A stretch of 64,000 bases of DNA from Pseudodesulfovibrio indicus (GCF_001563225.1 NZ_CP014206.1:3344001-3408000), one strand, 5' to 3'. Positions 45,632-55,398 are shown, counted from the first letter of the stretch. Numbers and translations: made by a program. Notes: generated from the sequence alone by a model not told the origin.

Positions 45632-47174
45632 ATGAGACGACTGCTTTTCGGCGCGCTGTGCACCCTGTGCACCCTGGTCATGGCCAACGCCGCCCACGCC
45701 CTTGAACTGACCCCGGTCGGGACTTACGCTTCCGGCATCTTCGACGAATCCGCCGCCGAGATCGTGGACTACGACGCCCAAGGCAAGCAGGTCTACGTGA
45801 TCAACGCCCACAAGAACGTGGTGGACGTCCTGGACGTGACCGACCCGGCCAAGCCGGTCCGCACGACCAGCTTCGACTTTTCCGCATACGGCAAGGGGGC
45901 CAACTCCGTGGCCTGCCGCAACGGCATGATCGCCGTAGCCGTGGAGGCCGATCCCAAACAGAACCCCGGCGCGGTGGTGGTCGTGGACCGCACCGGCAGG
46001 ACCCTGGCCGCCTTCCGCGTGGGCGCCCTGCCCGACATGGTCACCTTCTCGCCCGACGGCCGGTACATCCTGGCCGCCTGCGAAGGCGAGCCGAACAAGG
46101 ACTACACCAACGACCCCGAGGGCACGGTCAACGTCATCGACATCTCCGGCGGCCTGGACAAGGCGGTCAACCACAGCGTGAAGTTCACCGCCTACAACCC
46201 CTTCAAGGCCCATCTCAAGGCGCAGGGCGTGCGCATTTCCCACCCCGGCTCCACCGTGGCCCAGGACATCGAACCGGAATACATCGCCGTGTCCCCGGAC
46301 TCCAAGCTGGCCTTCGTGGCCCTGCAGGAAAACAACAGCGTGGCGGTCATCGACCTTGAAAAGGCCGAGGTCACCAAGATCCTGGCCCTGGGCCTCAAGG
46401 ACTGGTCCAAGCTGGTCATGGACGCCAGCGACAAGGACAAGGCAGTGAATCTCAAGTCCTGGCCGGTCCGCTCCGCCTACATGCCCGACGGCATCTCCGC
46501 CTTCGCCATGGACGGCCGCAACTACTTCATCACCGCCAACGAGGGCGACTCCCGCGAGTACGGCGACTATTCCGACGAGCTGCGCTTCGCCAAGGCCAAG
46601 CTCGATCCCAAGGCGCTGCCCGGCGCGGACAGGCTCCAGGACGACAAGGCGCTCGGCCGGTTGAAGACCATCCCCGACCTGTCCGACATGGACGGCGACG
46701 GCGACTACGACCGCATCGTGGCCTTCGGCGGCCGCTCCTTCACCATCTGGGACGAGGACGGCAACCGGGTCTTCGACTCCGGCGACATGTTCGAGCGCAT
46801 CCTGGCCCGCTACCACGCCGACTGGTTCAACACCACCAGCGACGAGAACAAGTTCGACAACCGCTCGGACGACAAGGGATGCGAACCTGAGTCCGCCGTG
46901 ATCGGCGTCATCGACGGCCGGACCTACGTCTTCGTCGGACTGGAGCGGATGGGCGGGATCATGGTCTTCGACATCACCGACCTGCGCGCGCGCCGCCTTC
47001 GTCACCTACCGGCTGGACCGCGACTTCTCCGGCGACCCGAAAAAGGGCTCGGCGGGCGATCTCGGCCCCGAGGGCGTCCGCTTCGTGCCCGCCGCCGAGA
47101 GTCACACCGGGACGAATCTGCTCATCGTGGGCAACGAGGTCTCCGGGACGACCACCATCTACACCGTGCGGTAG
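45632..47174 (+). pseudogene. Choice-of-anchor I domain secreted protein, frameshifted near the C terminus
   Basis: Strong RBS (AGGAGG). Signal peptide (ends NAAHA), then a beta-propeller-like phosphatase/esterase relative: LTPVGTYASGIFDESAAEIV, FSPDGRYILAACEGEPN, ANEGDSREYGDYSDE, FDNRSDDKGCEPE. In frame until the GCGCGCGCGCC run at 46984-46994; after it the family-like sequence continues only in another frame ([20 protein letters not shown] to IYTVR, TAG at 47172-47174). A one- or two-base indel in the GC run explains this. Could be a real pseudogene, slippage-based switch or assembly error. Confidence 0.8.
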
Positions 47175-47193
47175 CCCGCTCTGTGGCGGACGG

Positions 47194-47227
47194 AAAAAGC
47201 CCCCGCCGGTCCTCGACCGGCGGGGGC
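47194..47227 (-). terminator. Intrinsic terminator of nhaA
   Basis: GCCCCCGCCGGTC-CTC-GACCGGCGGGGGC (47199-47227); on the - strand followed by TTTTT. Confidence 0.88.
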
Positions 47228-47234
47228 TTCGCGC

Positions 47235-48608
47235 TCAAGAGGGCCAGGCGTCGCCCGAAGGCGGTCCTGCATCGCCGTCGTCCGGAGTCAGCCAGCGCAG
47301 GACCAGGTAGCCGAGCAGGCCGGAGACCAGGGACGCGAAGAGAATGGCGATCTTGGCCAGGGCGATCAGAGCGGGGGCCTCGGAAAAGGCCAGGTTGCCG
47401 ATGAAAATGGACATGGTGAACCCCACGCCCGCGAGGCAGGCCGCGCCCCACAGGTGGACCAGGGTGGTCCGGCTCGGGAAATCCGCCAGGCCGAGCTTGT
47501 GGACCAGCCAGCACGCGCCGGTGACGCCCACCTGCTTGCCGACCACCAGGCCGAGGAACACGCCCAGGGAGACCGGGGTGAGCAGCTCGGCGAAGACGTC
47601 CGCCCGGAGCGGAACGCCCGCGTTGGCCAGGGCGAAGACCGGCATGATGAAGAAGGAGACCCACGGGTGCAGGGCGTGCTCGATGTTCTGCAACGGGGTG
47701 GTGGCCGCCTCGTAGGCGTGCTCCAGGGAGTGCAGGGCCATCTGCTGCTCCTTGTTGGTCAGCACGCTCTTGCCCGGGGTGATGGCCATCTCGAAGACCT
47801 CGGCCGCGCCGCGCAGCTCCTCCACGAAGGTGGAGCAGTTCATGCGCGTGCCCGCCGGGATGGTCATGGCAGCGAGCACGCCCGCGATGGTGGCGTGGAT
47901 GCCGGACAGCAGGAAGGCGAACCAGACCACCACGCCCAGCACCAGGTACGGGATGGAGTGGCGGATGCCCCAGCGCAGGTTGAGCACGGCCATGAGCCCC
48001 AGCACCGCCAGCCCGGTGAACAGAGCCGCGAGGTTGAGGGAAGTGGTGTAGAACACGGCGATGACCAGGATGGCGCCGATATCGTCCACGATGGCCACGG
48101 CGGTCAGGAAAATCTTGAGGCCCACCGGAACCCGCCGCCCCAGCAGCGACATGATGCCCAGGGCGAAGGCGATGTCCGTGGCCATGGGGATGCCCCACCC
48201 GGCCGCCGACTCCTGGCCCGCGTTCAGGGTGAAGTAGATCAGCGCGGGCACGGCCATGCCGCCCACGGCGGCGGCCACGGGCATGATGGTCTGGCTGGGG
48301 GTGGACAGCCCGCCCACCAGGAGCTCGCGCTTGATCTCCAGCCCGACCACGAAGAAGAAGATGGCCATCAGCCCGTCGTTGATCCACAGCAGCGCGGGCT
48401 TGGAAAGCACCCAGCCCCCCGCGCCCACGGTCAGCTTGGTCTGCCACAGCGCGTCGTAGGAAGCGGCCCAGGGCGAGTTGGCCCAGGTCAGGGCGGCGAT
48501 GGTGCAGGCCATCAGGGCCAGGCCGCCGGCGGCCTCCATCTTGAAAAACTTGTCAAAGGAACTGAGCAGGTAGTGAATGGGAAAATCTCTGCTTTTGGGG
48601 ACTGACAT
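47235..48608 (-). CDS. nhaA: Na+/H+ antiporter NhaA
   Basis: 457 residues from the ATG at 48608 (AGGAGAG upstream). About twelve membrane segments with GLEIKRELLVGGL, the two adjacent aspartates in AIVDDIGAILVIA (residues ~165-177) and MATDIAFALGIM. Exchanges two protons for one sodium at the inner membrane, a pH/salt homeostasis role that would suit a marine or saline habitat (inference). Starts further upstream (to 48716) lack family similarity. Confidence 0.95.
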   Translation of the reverse strand: MSVPKSRDFPIHYLLSSFDKFFKMEAAGGLALMACTIAALTWANSPWAASYDALWQTKLTVGAGGWVLSKPALLWINDGLMAIFFFVVGLEIKRELLVGGLSTPSQTIMPVAAAVGGMAVPALIYFTLNAGQESAAGWGIPMATDIAFALGIMSLLGRRVPVGLKIFLTAVAIVDDIGAILVIAVFYTTSLNLAALFTGLAVLGLMAVLNLRWGIRHSIPYLVLGVVVWFAFLLSGIHATIAGVLAAMTIPAGTRMNCSTFVEELRGAAEVFEMAITPGKSVLTNKEQQMALHSLEHAYEAATTPLQNIEHALHPWVSFFIMPVFALANAGVPLRADVFAELLTPVSLGVFLGLVVGKQVGVTGACWLVHKLGLADFPSRTTLVHLWGAACLAGVGFTMSIFIGNLAFSEAPALIALAKIAILFASLVSGLLGYLVLRWLTPDDGDAGPPSGDAWPS

Positions 48609-48788
48609 TCGCCTCTCCTGTTGCGGTCTCACTGCCGACACTATACCCGCATTTTCGCCAAGGGCAACCGCCCGATAATCCGACGGAGTTTCGTCCCGCC
48701 GTACTTCCTTGCCCAAGTCGATTGTGCTATGGCTAAAACGGGTTTAGAGTGGAATTTCTCCCAAAATCAGAGGAAAAACAGCGGTAAA

Positions 48789-50441
48789 ATGGAAGAAAAG
48801 CACTATTCCTTCGCCGATCTATTCGATCTCGACACCATTCTCGAGGTTATGAAGAACTTCTACGCCCTGACCAGTTTTCCGCCGTCCATCACCGACCCGG
48901 AGGGCAATCTGATGCTCACCGTGGGGTTCAAGACCCTCTGCCGCGACTTCCACCGCCGCCATCCGGAGACCCTCAAGCAGTGCATCGAGAGCGACACCTG
49001 GATGGCCGACCGGCTGGACGCCGAGAGCGGCTACGCCTGCTACGACTGCCTCAACGGCCTGACCGACGTGGCCATGCCCATCGTCATCGACGGACGCCAC
49101 CTGGCGAACCTGTTCATCGGCCAGTTCTTCACCGAACCCGCCCCGCCCGAGGCGTTCTTCCTGGAACGCGCCGAACGGTACGGGTTCGACAGGGACGCGT
49201 ATATGGCCGCCGTGGCCGAGATTCCGGTCTTCACCAAAGCGCAGGTGGAGCAGGCCGCCACCTTCATGACCGGCCTTGCGCAGCTCATCGGCGAGATGGG
49301 CCTCAGCCAGAAACGGCTGGCGGAACTGAACGCCACCCTGGAAAACCGGGTCCAGGAACGCACCATTCGGCTCAAACGCGAGGAAATCGCCCGCAAGCGC
49401 GCCCTGGCCGAATTCGAGGCCATCTTCAACAACAGCTCCGTGGCCATCATCCAGGCCAAACCACCGGACACCATCTACAACGTCAACAAGCGGTTCGAGA
49501 CCATTTTCGGCTACGAGCGAGGCGAGGCCCTCGGCCAGAGCCTGCACCTGCTCAGCCCATACAGGGACGAATACGCAACGCGCAAGAAGCGGGACATAGA
49601 GATGCTGCGCGGCGGGGGCATGGTCCATGACGAGTGCAGGCTGGTGACCAAGGACGGCAGGCACATCTGGTGCTCCTACCACGGCAGCCCCATCAACCCG
49701 GCCCGGCTGGAGGACGGGGTCGTCCTGCTGCTCAACGACATCTCGGAGCGCAAGGAGCTGGAGGCCCTGAAGGAGGACGTGGACCGGATCATGCGCCACG
49801 ACCTCAAGGTCCCCCTGAACGGGATCGTCGGGTTCTCCCAGTACCTGCTGATGGACGACGGCCTGACCGAAACCCAGCGCGAGGCCCTCCAGGACATCCT
49901 GGACTCCGGCCTGCGCATGAGCGACCAGATCAACCGCTCCCTGGAGTTCTACAAGATCGAGACCGGCGCCTTCCAGTACTCCCCGTCCGAAACCGACCTG
50001 GCCGCCGTGGTCCGCACGGCCCTGCGCGACCTGACCGAAGACGCGCGGCGCAAACGGCTCGACCTGCGGGTGGAGGTCCCGAGCCGGGGCGACGGCGCCC
50101 GGCCGCTCTCGGCCCTGGCCGACGCGGGGCTGTCCTGCGTGATGCTCTCCAACCTGGTCAAGAACAGCGTGGAGGCCGCCCCGGAAGGCAGCGCGGTGAC
50201 CGTGCGCCTGGCCGAGGACGGCGCGGACGCGGTGATCGCCGTCCACAACCAGGGGACCGTGCCGGTCGACGTCCGCGACAGGTTCTTCGAAAAATACGCC
50301 ACCAGCAGCAAGGCCGGAGGCACGGGGCTTGGGACCTACACGGCCAAACTCATGGCCGAGGCCCAGAACGGGACCATCGAGATGCGCACCGCCGAAGAGG
50401 ACGGGACCACGGTCACCGTCCGCCTTCCCCTGGCCCGGTAG
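48789..50441 (+). CDS. PocR-PAS histidine kinase
   Basis: 550 residues from the ATG at 48789; ATG 48729 is an alternative, and neither has a strong RBS. Order: PocR ligand domain (~5-175) with a cysteine set (LCRDFHRR, QCIESD, GYACYDCLNG), short coiled coil, PAS (~215-320), HisKA with IMRHDLKVPLNGIVGFSQYL and HATPase (NLVKNSVEAAPEG, GTGLGTYTAKLM). No membrane segment, so it is cytosolic. No response regulator is adjacent. PocR domains bind small organic or metal-linked ligands. Its 3' end overlaps the convergent gene by 29 bp. Confidence 0.9.
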   Translation: MEEKHYSFADLFDLDTILEVMKNFYALTSFPPSITDPEGNLMLTVGFKTLCRDFHRRHPETLKQCIESDTWMADRLDAESGYACYDCLNGLTDVAMPIVIDGRHLANLFIGQFFTEPAPPEAFFLERAERYGFDRDAYMAAVAEIPVFTKAQVEQAATFMTGLAQLIGEMGLSQKRLAELNATLENRVQERTIRLKREEIARKRALAEFEAIFNNSSVAIIQAKPPDTIYNVNKRFETIFGYERGEALGQSLHLLSPYRDEYATRKKRDIEMLRGGGMVHDECRLVTKDGRHIWCSYHGSPINPARLEDGVVLLLNDISERKELEALKEDVDRIMRHDLKVPLNGIVGFSQYLLMDDGLTETQREALQDILDSGLRMSDQINRSLEFYKIETGAFQYSPSETDLAAVVRTALRDLTEDARRKRLDLRVEVPSRGDGARPLSALADAGLSCVMLSNLVKNSVEAAPEGSAVTVRLAEDGADAVIAVHNQGTVPVDVRDRFFEKYATSSKAGGTGLGTYTAKLMAEAQNGTIEMRTAEEDGTTVTVRLPLAR

Positions 50442-51816
50442 CCGATCCCTCTTCCAGCAACGCGCGGGCAAGGGGCTTGACCGGGCCGCCGAACACGCCC
50501 GCATCCAGCAGCGCGCGCAGGTCGTCCGGGGTGTCCGCATCCCGCAGCCGGTCCAGCTCGGCCACCGCCAGCCCGGCCCCGGCCAGCGCGCCCCGCGCCC
50601 TGGCGAAGACGCCGTGGGTGGACCACTCCGGGTCGTGGAGCGCCGCGCCGACAAACCCGTCGCGGTGGAAACCCGCCAGATAATACCCCCCGTCCTCCGC
50701 CGGCCCCAGGGCCGCCCGCCCGGTCGTGAGCACGTCCAAGCCGCTCCGGACCAGCTCCGGGGTCAGGCCGGGGATGTCGCTGCCCGCCAGTACCACGCGG
50801 TCGTATCCCCGGGCAAAGGCGTCCCGAAAACCGTTCTCCATGCGCTCGCCCAGGTCCGCGCCGCGCTGGGCCAGGTACTCCCGCCCGGGACCGAGCCACG
50901 CCGCGATCTCCTCCCTGCGCCTTGCCGGGGCGAAGCAGACCAGGACGTCGAAATCACCGCACTCCAGCGCGGCCAAGCGGTCCTCGACAAGGGCCGCATA
51001 GAACCGGGCCGCCGTTTCCATGGACGCGGCCCGCGCCAGCCGCGTCTTGACCGCGCCCGGCTCGGGGTGCTTGACGAAGAAGAGCAGACAGTCGCGGGAA
51101 GGCGCGTCGGCGTGGGGACGGTAGGATTCGGCCAGCCGCTCCGGCGTGGCGCCGAAGGCGTAGCGCAGCCGCAGCAGCCAGTTGCACAGGGTCCGCCAGG
51201 CCACCCCGTCGCGCTCCCAACGGCGCGGGGAGGTCAGGACCCGCTCGCGCAGGATGTGGATGCGCTCCCCCCGCGTCCGCAGCCGCCGGAAGATGTCCAC
51301 GTCCTCCATGATCGGGACGGGCGCGAACCCGCCGAGGGCGCGGAAGGCGTCGGCCCGGAAAAAAAGCGTCTGGTCGCCGTAGGGGACGCGCTCCAGGCGT
51401 GAGCGCAGGTTGGCGGCGGCGGCCACCAGGGCCAGGGACCGGCGCGGGGAATCGATGCCGAGGGAGAACGCGCCCGCCACGGCGCGGCCCGACAGGGCGT
51501 GGGCCACACGGCCCGGCCAGCCGTCCGGCAGCCGGGTGTCCGCATGCAGGAAGACCAGAATCTCGCCGTGCGCCGCCGCCCCGCCCGCGTTCATCTGCAC
51601 GCCCCGTCCGGGCGGGCAGCGCACCCCGGTCACATCCGGCTCGGTCAGCGCGGCCAGGGTGGCGTGGCCCGGTCCCCCGTCCGCGACCACGATCTCGACC
51701 GGGACGCCGCAGGCGGTTTCGCGGACCATGCGCACGGTCTGGTCGATGATCGTTTCTTCGCCGTAGACCGGGATGATCACGGAAATGGGGGGGGCGGAGG
51801 TTGCCTTCGGGGTCAT
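50413..51816 (-). CDS. Fused glycosyltransferase: TIGR04283-like GT2 plus TIGR04282/DUF2064-like domain
   Basis: 467 residues. N-terminal half: GT2 enzyme with SVIIPVYGEETIID, VVADGGPG, LVFLHADTRLP and VPIMEDVDIFRRLR. C-terminal half (from ~residue 240): KHPEPGAVKTRLARA, RGADLGERMENGFRDA, VLAGSDIPGLTPELV, LGPAEDGGYYLAG, a nucleotidyltransferase-like DUF2064/TIGR04282 domain. These two families occur together in arsenosugar-type gene sets (family knowledge), here in one chain. No ArsM or radical SAM ArsS is in the window, so arsenosugar synthesis is not shown. Confidence 0.88.
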   Translation of the reverse strand: MTPKATSAPPISVIIPVYGEETIIDQTVRMVRETACGVPVEIVVADGGPGHATLAALTEPDVTGVRCPPGRGVQMNAGGAAAHGEILVFLHADTRLPDGWPGRVAHALSGRAVAGAFSLGIDSPRRSLALVAAAANLRSRLERVPYGDQTLFFRADAFRALGGFAPVPIMEDVDIFRRLRTRGERIHILRERVLTSPRRWERDGVAWRTLCNWLLRLRYAFGATPERLAESYRPHADAPSRDCLLFFVKHPEPGAVKTRLARAASMETAARFYAALVEDRLAALECGDFDVLVCFAPARRREEIAAWLGPGREYLAQRGADLGERMENGFRDAFARGYDRVVLAGSDIPGLTPELVRSGLDVLTTGRAALGPAEDGGYYLAGFHRDGFVGAALHDPEWSTHGVFARARGALAGAGLAVAELDRLRDADTPDDLRALLDAGVFGGPVKPLARALLEEGSATGPGEGGR

Positions 51817-51865
51817 GGGGGATTACTAGACTGTTTGTCCGTTTTAATAAAGACCGGAGGAATCC

Positions 51866-52315
51866 ATGCGCAAAGGCGTGACCGATGAAACATCCGTGGT
51901 GGACGACGTCCTGGCCAAGGCCGAAGTGCTCTGGCTCGCCCTGAACGACCAGGACGGTCCCTACTCCGTACCCGTGAATTTCGCCCACGAAGGCGAGGTC
52001 ATCTACGTCCATTCCGGCATGAAGGGACGCAAGGCAGCCTGCCTGGACTCCGGCGCGCCGCTGGCCTTCTCCTGCGCCGTGGACGTGACCCTGCGCGACA
52101 GCGACGACAACGGTTGCGAGCTGGGCTACCTGTTCCGCTCGGTCCAGGGGAGGGGCGTTCCCCGCGCGCTGTCCGGCGACGAGAAGATGCGCGGGCTGGA
52201 CGCCATCACCCTGAAATACGCGGGACGCGAGATGCCCTACAAGGACAAGGTCCTGGCCATCACCAACGTCTACGCCATCGACGCCGCGGACATGACCGCG
52301 CGGATCAAGGAATAG
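51866..52315 (+). CDS. Pyridoxamine 5'-phosphate oxidase-like flavin-binding protein (NimA-like)
   Basis: 149 residues, RBS GGAGG. Split-barrel fold with YSVPVNFAHEGEVIYVHSGM and KGRKAACL, the FMN-binding edge of the NimA/PNPOx-like group. Substrate unknown; nitroimidazole reductase-like or heme-utilisation-like roles are possible. First gene of a tight run ending at 54527. Confidence 0.88.
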   Translation: MRKGVTDETSVVDDVLAKAEVLWLALNDQDGPYSVPVNFAHEGEVIYVHSGMKGRKAACLDSGAPLAFSCAVDVTLRDSDDNGCELGYLFRSVQGRGVPRALSGDEKMRGLDAITLKYAGREMPYKDKVLAITNVYAIDAADMTARIKE

Positions 52316-52322
52316 CGGTCCC

Positions 52323-52904
52323 ATGACTCTCTTCTTTCTCGGCGACTCCCTGACCCTGGGCTGCGGCGACGGCGACGGGCTGGGCTGGCCGGGCCGCCTG
52401 GCCTCGGCGGTCATGGCCTCGGGCGCGGACCTGACCTGGTACAACCTGGGGGTGCGCGCCAACACCACGGCCAAAATCCTGGCCCGTTGGAGCGAAGAGG
52501 TCGAGCGGCGCATCCTGCCCGGCCAGGAAATCGGGCTGGTCTTCTCCTTCGGCGTGGCCGACGTGGCCAACGACGTGGAGTTCGCGGATTCCCTGGCCAA
52601 CGCGGAGCGCATCCTGACCGGTGCTGCGGCCATGGGCCCCACCCTGCTGGTCGGCCCCATGCCCGTGGCCGACCAGGCCAGGACCGAGCGCATCGCCGCC
52701 CTCTCCGACGGGTACGGTCCCGTCTGCACCCGGCTGGGCGTTCCCTATGTGCCGGTGATCGGCGCGCTGCGCGACTCGCGGGCCTATGCGGACGCCCTGG
52801 CGGAAAACGACACTGTTCATCCCTCGGCAAAGGGGTACGCGACCCTGGCCGAGCTTCTTTTGAAAACCAACGCGGTCCGGGATTTCCTCGGACTGGAGCC
52901 TTAA
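52323..52904 (+). CDS. SGNH/GDSL-type esterase
   Basis: 193 residues. Block I LGDSLTLGCGDG with the nucleophile Ser, block II NLGVRANTT, and the C-terminal catalytic pair in ENDTVHPSAKGYATLAELLL. Block III (G-x-ND) is replaced by FGVADVANDVEF. No signal peptide, so cytosolic. Hydrolyses an ester of unknown identity. Confidence 0.88.
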   Translation: MTLFFLGDSLTLGCGDGDGLGWPGRLASAVMASGADLTWYNLGVRANTTAKILARWSEEVERRILPGQEIGLVFSFGVADVANDVEFADSLANAERILTGAAAMGPTLLVGPMPVADQARTERIAALSDGYGPVCTRLGVPYVPVIGALRDSRAYADALAENDTVHPSAKGYATLAELLLKTNAVRDFLGLEP

Positions 52905-52905
52905 C

Positions 52906-53946
52906 ATGACCGAATTGAAATCCTTTGCCAGCGACAACAACTCCGGCGCCCACCCGGCGATCATGGAGGCCGTTGTCCAGGCCAACCGGGGACACCTGAA
53001 GTCCTACGGCGACGACGAGATCTCCATCCACACCGACGAGGTGTTCAAGGAGTTCTTCGGGTCCCAGGCGCGCATCCACTACGTGACCACCGGCACGGCG
53101 GCCAACGTGCTCGGCCTGCGTTCCGTGACCCACACCTACAACTCCGTGCTCTGCGCCGAGCAGGCCCACATCAACAACGACGAGTGCGGCGCGCCCGAGG
53201 CGTTCGGCGGCATCAAGCTGGTGCCCATCCCGTCCACGGACGGCAAGCTCACGCCCGGCATGATCGCGCCCTACCTCGGCCACATGGGGTTCGTCCACGC
53301 CTCCCAGCCCAAGGTCGTCTCCATCACCCAGCCCACGGAGCTGGGCAAGCTCTACACCCTCAAGGAGATCGAGAACCTGGTGGAGTTCGCCCACGACCGC
53401 GACCTGCTGGTGCACCTGGACGGCGCGCGGCTGGCCAACGCCTGCGCGGCGCTCAACTGCTCCTTCTTCGACATGACCACCGCGCTCGACGTGGACTTCA
53501 TCTCCTTCGGCGGGACCAAGAACGGCTGCCTCATGGGCGAGGCCGTGATCTTCCTCAACCCGGACATCGGCGAGGGGTTCCCGTACCTGCGCAAGCAGGC
53601 CATGCAGCTCGTCTCCAAGATGCGCTTCGTCTCGGCCCAGCTGGAGGCCTACCTGAAAGACGACCTGTGGCTCAGGAATGCCCAGAACGCCAACGCCATG
53701 GCCAGGCGGCTGGCCGAAAAGGCCGGGGCCATCGAAGGCGTGGAGATCAAGGGGACCGTGGACTGCAACGCCCTGTTCGCCCACATCCCGCCCGCGGCCA
53801 CGGACATCCTGCTCAAGAAGTACTATTTCTACGTCTGGGACGAGCACGACCACACCGTGCGCTGGATGACCTCCTGGGCCACCACCGAGGACATGGTGGA
53901 CGAGTTCGTGGACGACCTGCGCAAGGCCGTGAAGGCGGTCTCGTGA
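52906..53946 (+). CDS. ltaE: Low-specificity L-threonine aldolase
   Basis: 346 residues, 1 bp after the esterase stop. PLP fold-type I; the Schiff-base lysine is in ISFGGTKNGCLMGE near residue 204, with LLVHLDGARLANACAALN (cofactor Asp/Arg) and the N-terminal FASDNNSGAHPAIMEA. Splits threonine to glycine and acetaldehyde. Its stop overlaps the next gene's GTG (GTGA). Confidence 0.95.
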   Translation: MTELKSFASDNNSGAHPAIMEAVVQANRGHLKSYGDDEISIHTDEVFKEFFGSQARIHYVTTGTAANVLGLRSVTHTYNSVLCAEQAHINNDECGAPEAFGGIKLVPIPSTDGKLTPGMIAPYLGHMGFVHASQPKVVSITQPTELGKLYTLKEIENLVEFAHDRDLLVHLDGARLANACAALNCSFFDMTTALDVDFISFGGTKNGCLMGEAVIFLNPDIGEGFPYLRKQAMQLVSKMRFVSAQLEAYLKDDLWLRNAQNANAMARRLAEKAGAIEGVEIKGTVDCNALFAHIPPAATDILLKKYYFYVWDEHDHTVRWMTSWATTEDMVDEFVDDLRKAVKAVS

Positions 53947-54527
53947 AGCGCATCTGCGTCTACCTGGGGTCCAACCCCGGCAACAACCCGGCCTACGGGC
54001 TGGCCACCGAGGCCCTGGGCCGCGAGCTGGCCGCGCGCGGCCTGGGACTGGTCTACGGCGGGTCCTCCACCGGCCTGATGGGACGGCTGGCCGACACCTG
54101 CCTCAAGGCGGGCGGCGAGGTCATCGGGGTCATCCCCAAGCTGCTGGTGGAAAAGGAGATCGCCCACAAGGGGCTGACCGAGTCCCACGTGGTCAACTCC
54201 ATGCACGAGCGCAAGCAGCTCATGGCCGACCTCTCGGACGCGTTCATCGCCCTGCCCGGCGGCCTCGGCACGCTGGAGGAATTCTTCGAGGTCCTGACCT
54301 GGAACCAGTTGGGGTATCACGCCAAGCCGTGCGGGCTGCTGGACGTGAACGGCTACTACGCCTGCCTGGCGGACCACATGGACCGCATGGTCCGCGAAGG
54401 GTTCCTGGTGTCCGAGCACCGGCGCATGGTCCTGACCAGCCCGGACCCCGGCGAACTCATCGACCTGTTCGCGGACTACGTCCCGCCGCAGGTGAACAAA
54501 TGGATTGAATTGAAAAAGGGCCTCTGA
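53943..54527 (+). CDS. LOG family protein (TIGR00730 Rossmann-fold nucleotide phosphoribohydrolase-like)
   Basis: 194 residues from a GTG at 53943 that overlaps the ltaE stop. VYLGSNPGNNPAYGL, YGGSSTGLMGRLAD and the catalytic LPGGLGTLEEFFEVLTW (PGGxGTxxE) are all present. The family hydrolyses nucleoside 5'-monophosphates to base plus ribose phosphate; older annotations as lysine decarboxylase are incorrect. Last gene of the run, before a terminator. Confidence 0.94.
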   Translation: MKRICVYLGSNPGNNPAYGLATEALGRELAARGLGLVYGGSSTGLMGRLADTCLKAGGEVIGVIPKLLVEKEIAHKGLTESHVVNSMHERKQLMADLSDAFIALPGGLGTLEEFFEVLTWNQLGYHAKPCGLLDVNGYYACLADHMDRMVREGFLVSEHRRMVLTSPDPGELIDLFADYVPPQVNKWIELKKGL

Positions 54528-54540
54528 CGGGGCCTTTTTT
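54512..54540 (+). terminator. Intrinsic terminator after the LOG gene
   Basis: A5-G-GGCC / GGCC-T6 stem with loop TCTGACGG; it begins within the last codons of the gene. Confidence 0.75.
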
Positions 54541-54613
54541 CATGGGCGAAGCCTAAAGAAACGGTGCCGACACCCGATATATGAACAGGGAAACATATAT
54601 CCGGGATGACACC

Positions 54614-55357
54614 ATGAACATATTCGGCATTGATTTCTCACAACAGTCCACCGCGCTCTTCCGGCAGTCCCAGCCCGCCCGGGCCGACGCCGCATCGCCC
54701 GACGCCGTTTCCAACGGGGCCGCATCGCCCGAGGCGGCACCCGGCGCGCCCGAAACGCGTCCGACGCCCGCGCGCAAGGTCAACCTGCTGGCCGGGAATT
54801 TCGTGCGCTCCGGCGAGCGGACCGACTCGCGGTACATTTCCGGCGTCAAGGCGAAGCTGCACGACCAGGCCAACTTCCTGACCCAGATGCAGTCCGTGGT
54901 CGCGGGCGCGAGAAACGTCCTGGGATTGATGAGCGAACTGGCGGCCCGTAACGGCGAGGAAGTGCCCTACGCCGAAATGGTCCTGATCGGCCAGAAGGCC
55001 GCCGATGACATCAAGACGGTCATCGACGACGAGGTTTCGGACACCCAGGCCGAGAAGCTCGAGGAGATGCGGGACGAGATCGAGGAACAGGCGGACGAGG
55101 CCGTGGCTCCGGAAAGCGAGAAGGTTCTGGAGGACGATGTTTCGGCCCAGGAAGCCCTGGAGGAAAGCCTGGAGGACGTGGACCCGACGGCCCCGGAACA
55201 AGCGGCTGCCGCTGCCGCACCGGCTGCCGCCCCTGCGGCCCAGTCCGAGACCCCTGCGGCGCAGTCCGCCGACGCGGCCCAAGAACCCACCCCCGAAGCG
55301 GTCTCCGAACCGGACCCGCAGGCACCCGCCCAGCCATCCATAGACCTCATGGTCTAA
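54614..55357 (+). CDS. Hypothetical protein, acidic, Ala/Pro/Glu-rich
   Basis: 247 residues from ATG 54614 (ATG 54581 also in frame; neither has a clear RBS). No signal peptide (MNIFGIDFSQQSTALFRQSQ). The N-terminal ~45 residues are Ala/Pro/Ser-rich, then a helical acidic core, then a C-terminal Ala/Pro/Gln low-complexity tail. The helical core (SGVKAKLHDQANFLTQMQS) hints at a filament- or appendage-associated protein but no domain is recognised. Confidence 0.65.
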   Translation: MNIFGIDFSQQSTALFRQSQPARADAASPDAVSNGAASPEAAPGAPETRPTPARKVNLLAGNFVRSGERTDSRYISGVKAKLHDQANFLTQMQSVVAGARNVLGLMSELAARNGEEVPYAEMVLIGQKAADDIKTVIDDEVSDTQAEKLEEMRDEIEEQADEAVAPESEKVLEDDVSAQEALEESLEDVDPTAPEQAAAAAAPAAAPAAQSETPAAQSADAAQEPTPEAVSEPDPQAPAQPSIDLMV

Positions 55358-55371
55358 GACCACCCGACAGC

Positions 55372-55398
55372 AAAAGGCCTCGAATCGAGGCCTTTTTT
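55372..55398 (+). terminator. Intrinsic terminator
   Basis: AAAAGGCCTCG-AAT-CGAGGCCTTTT followed by TT. Confidence 0.9.
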
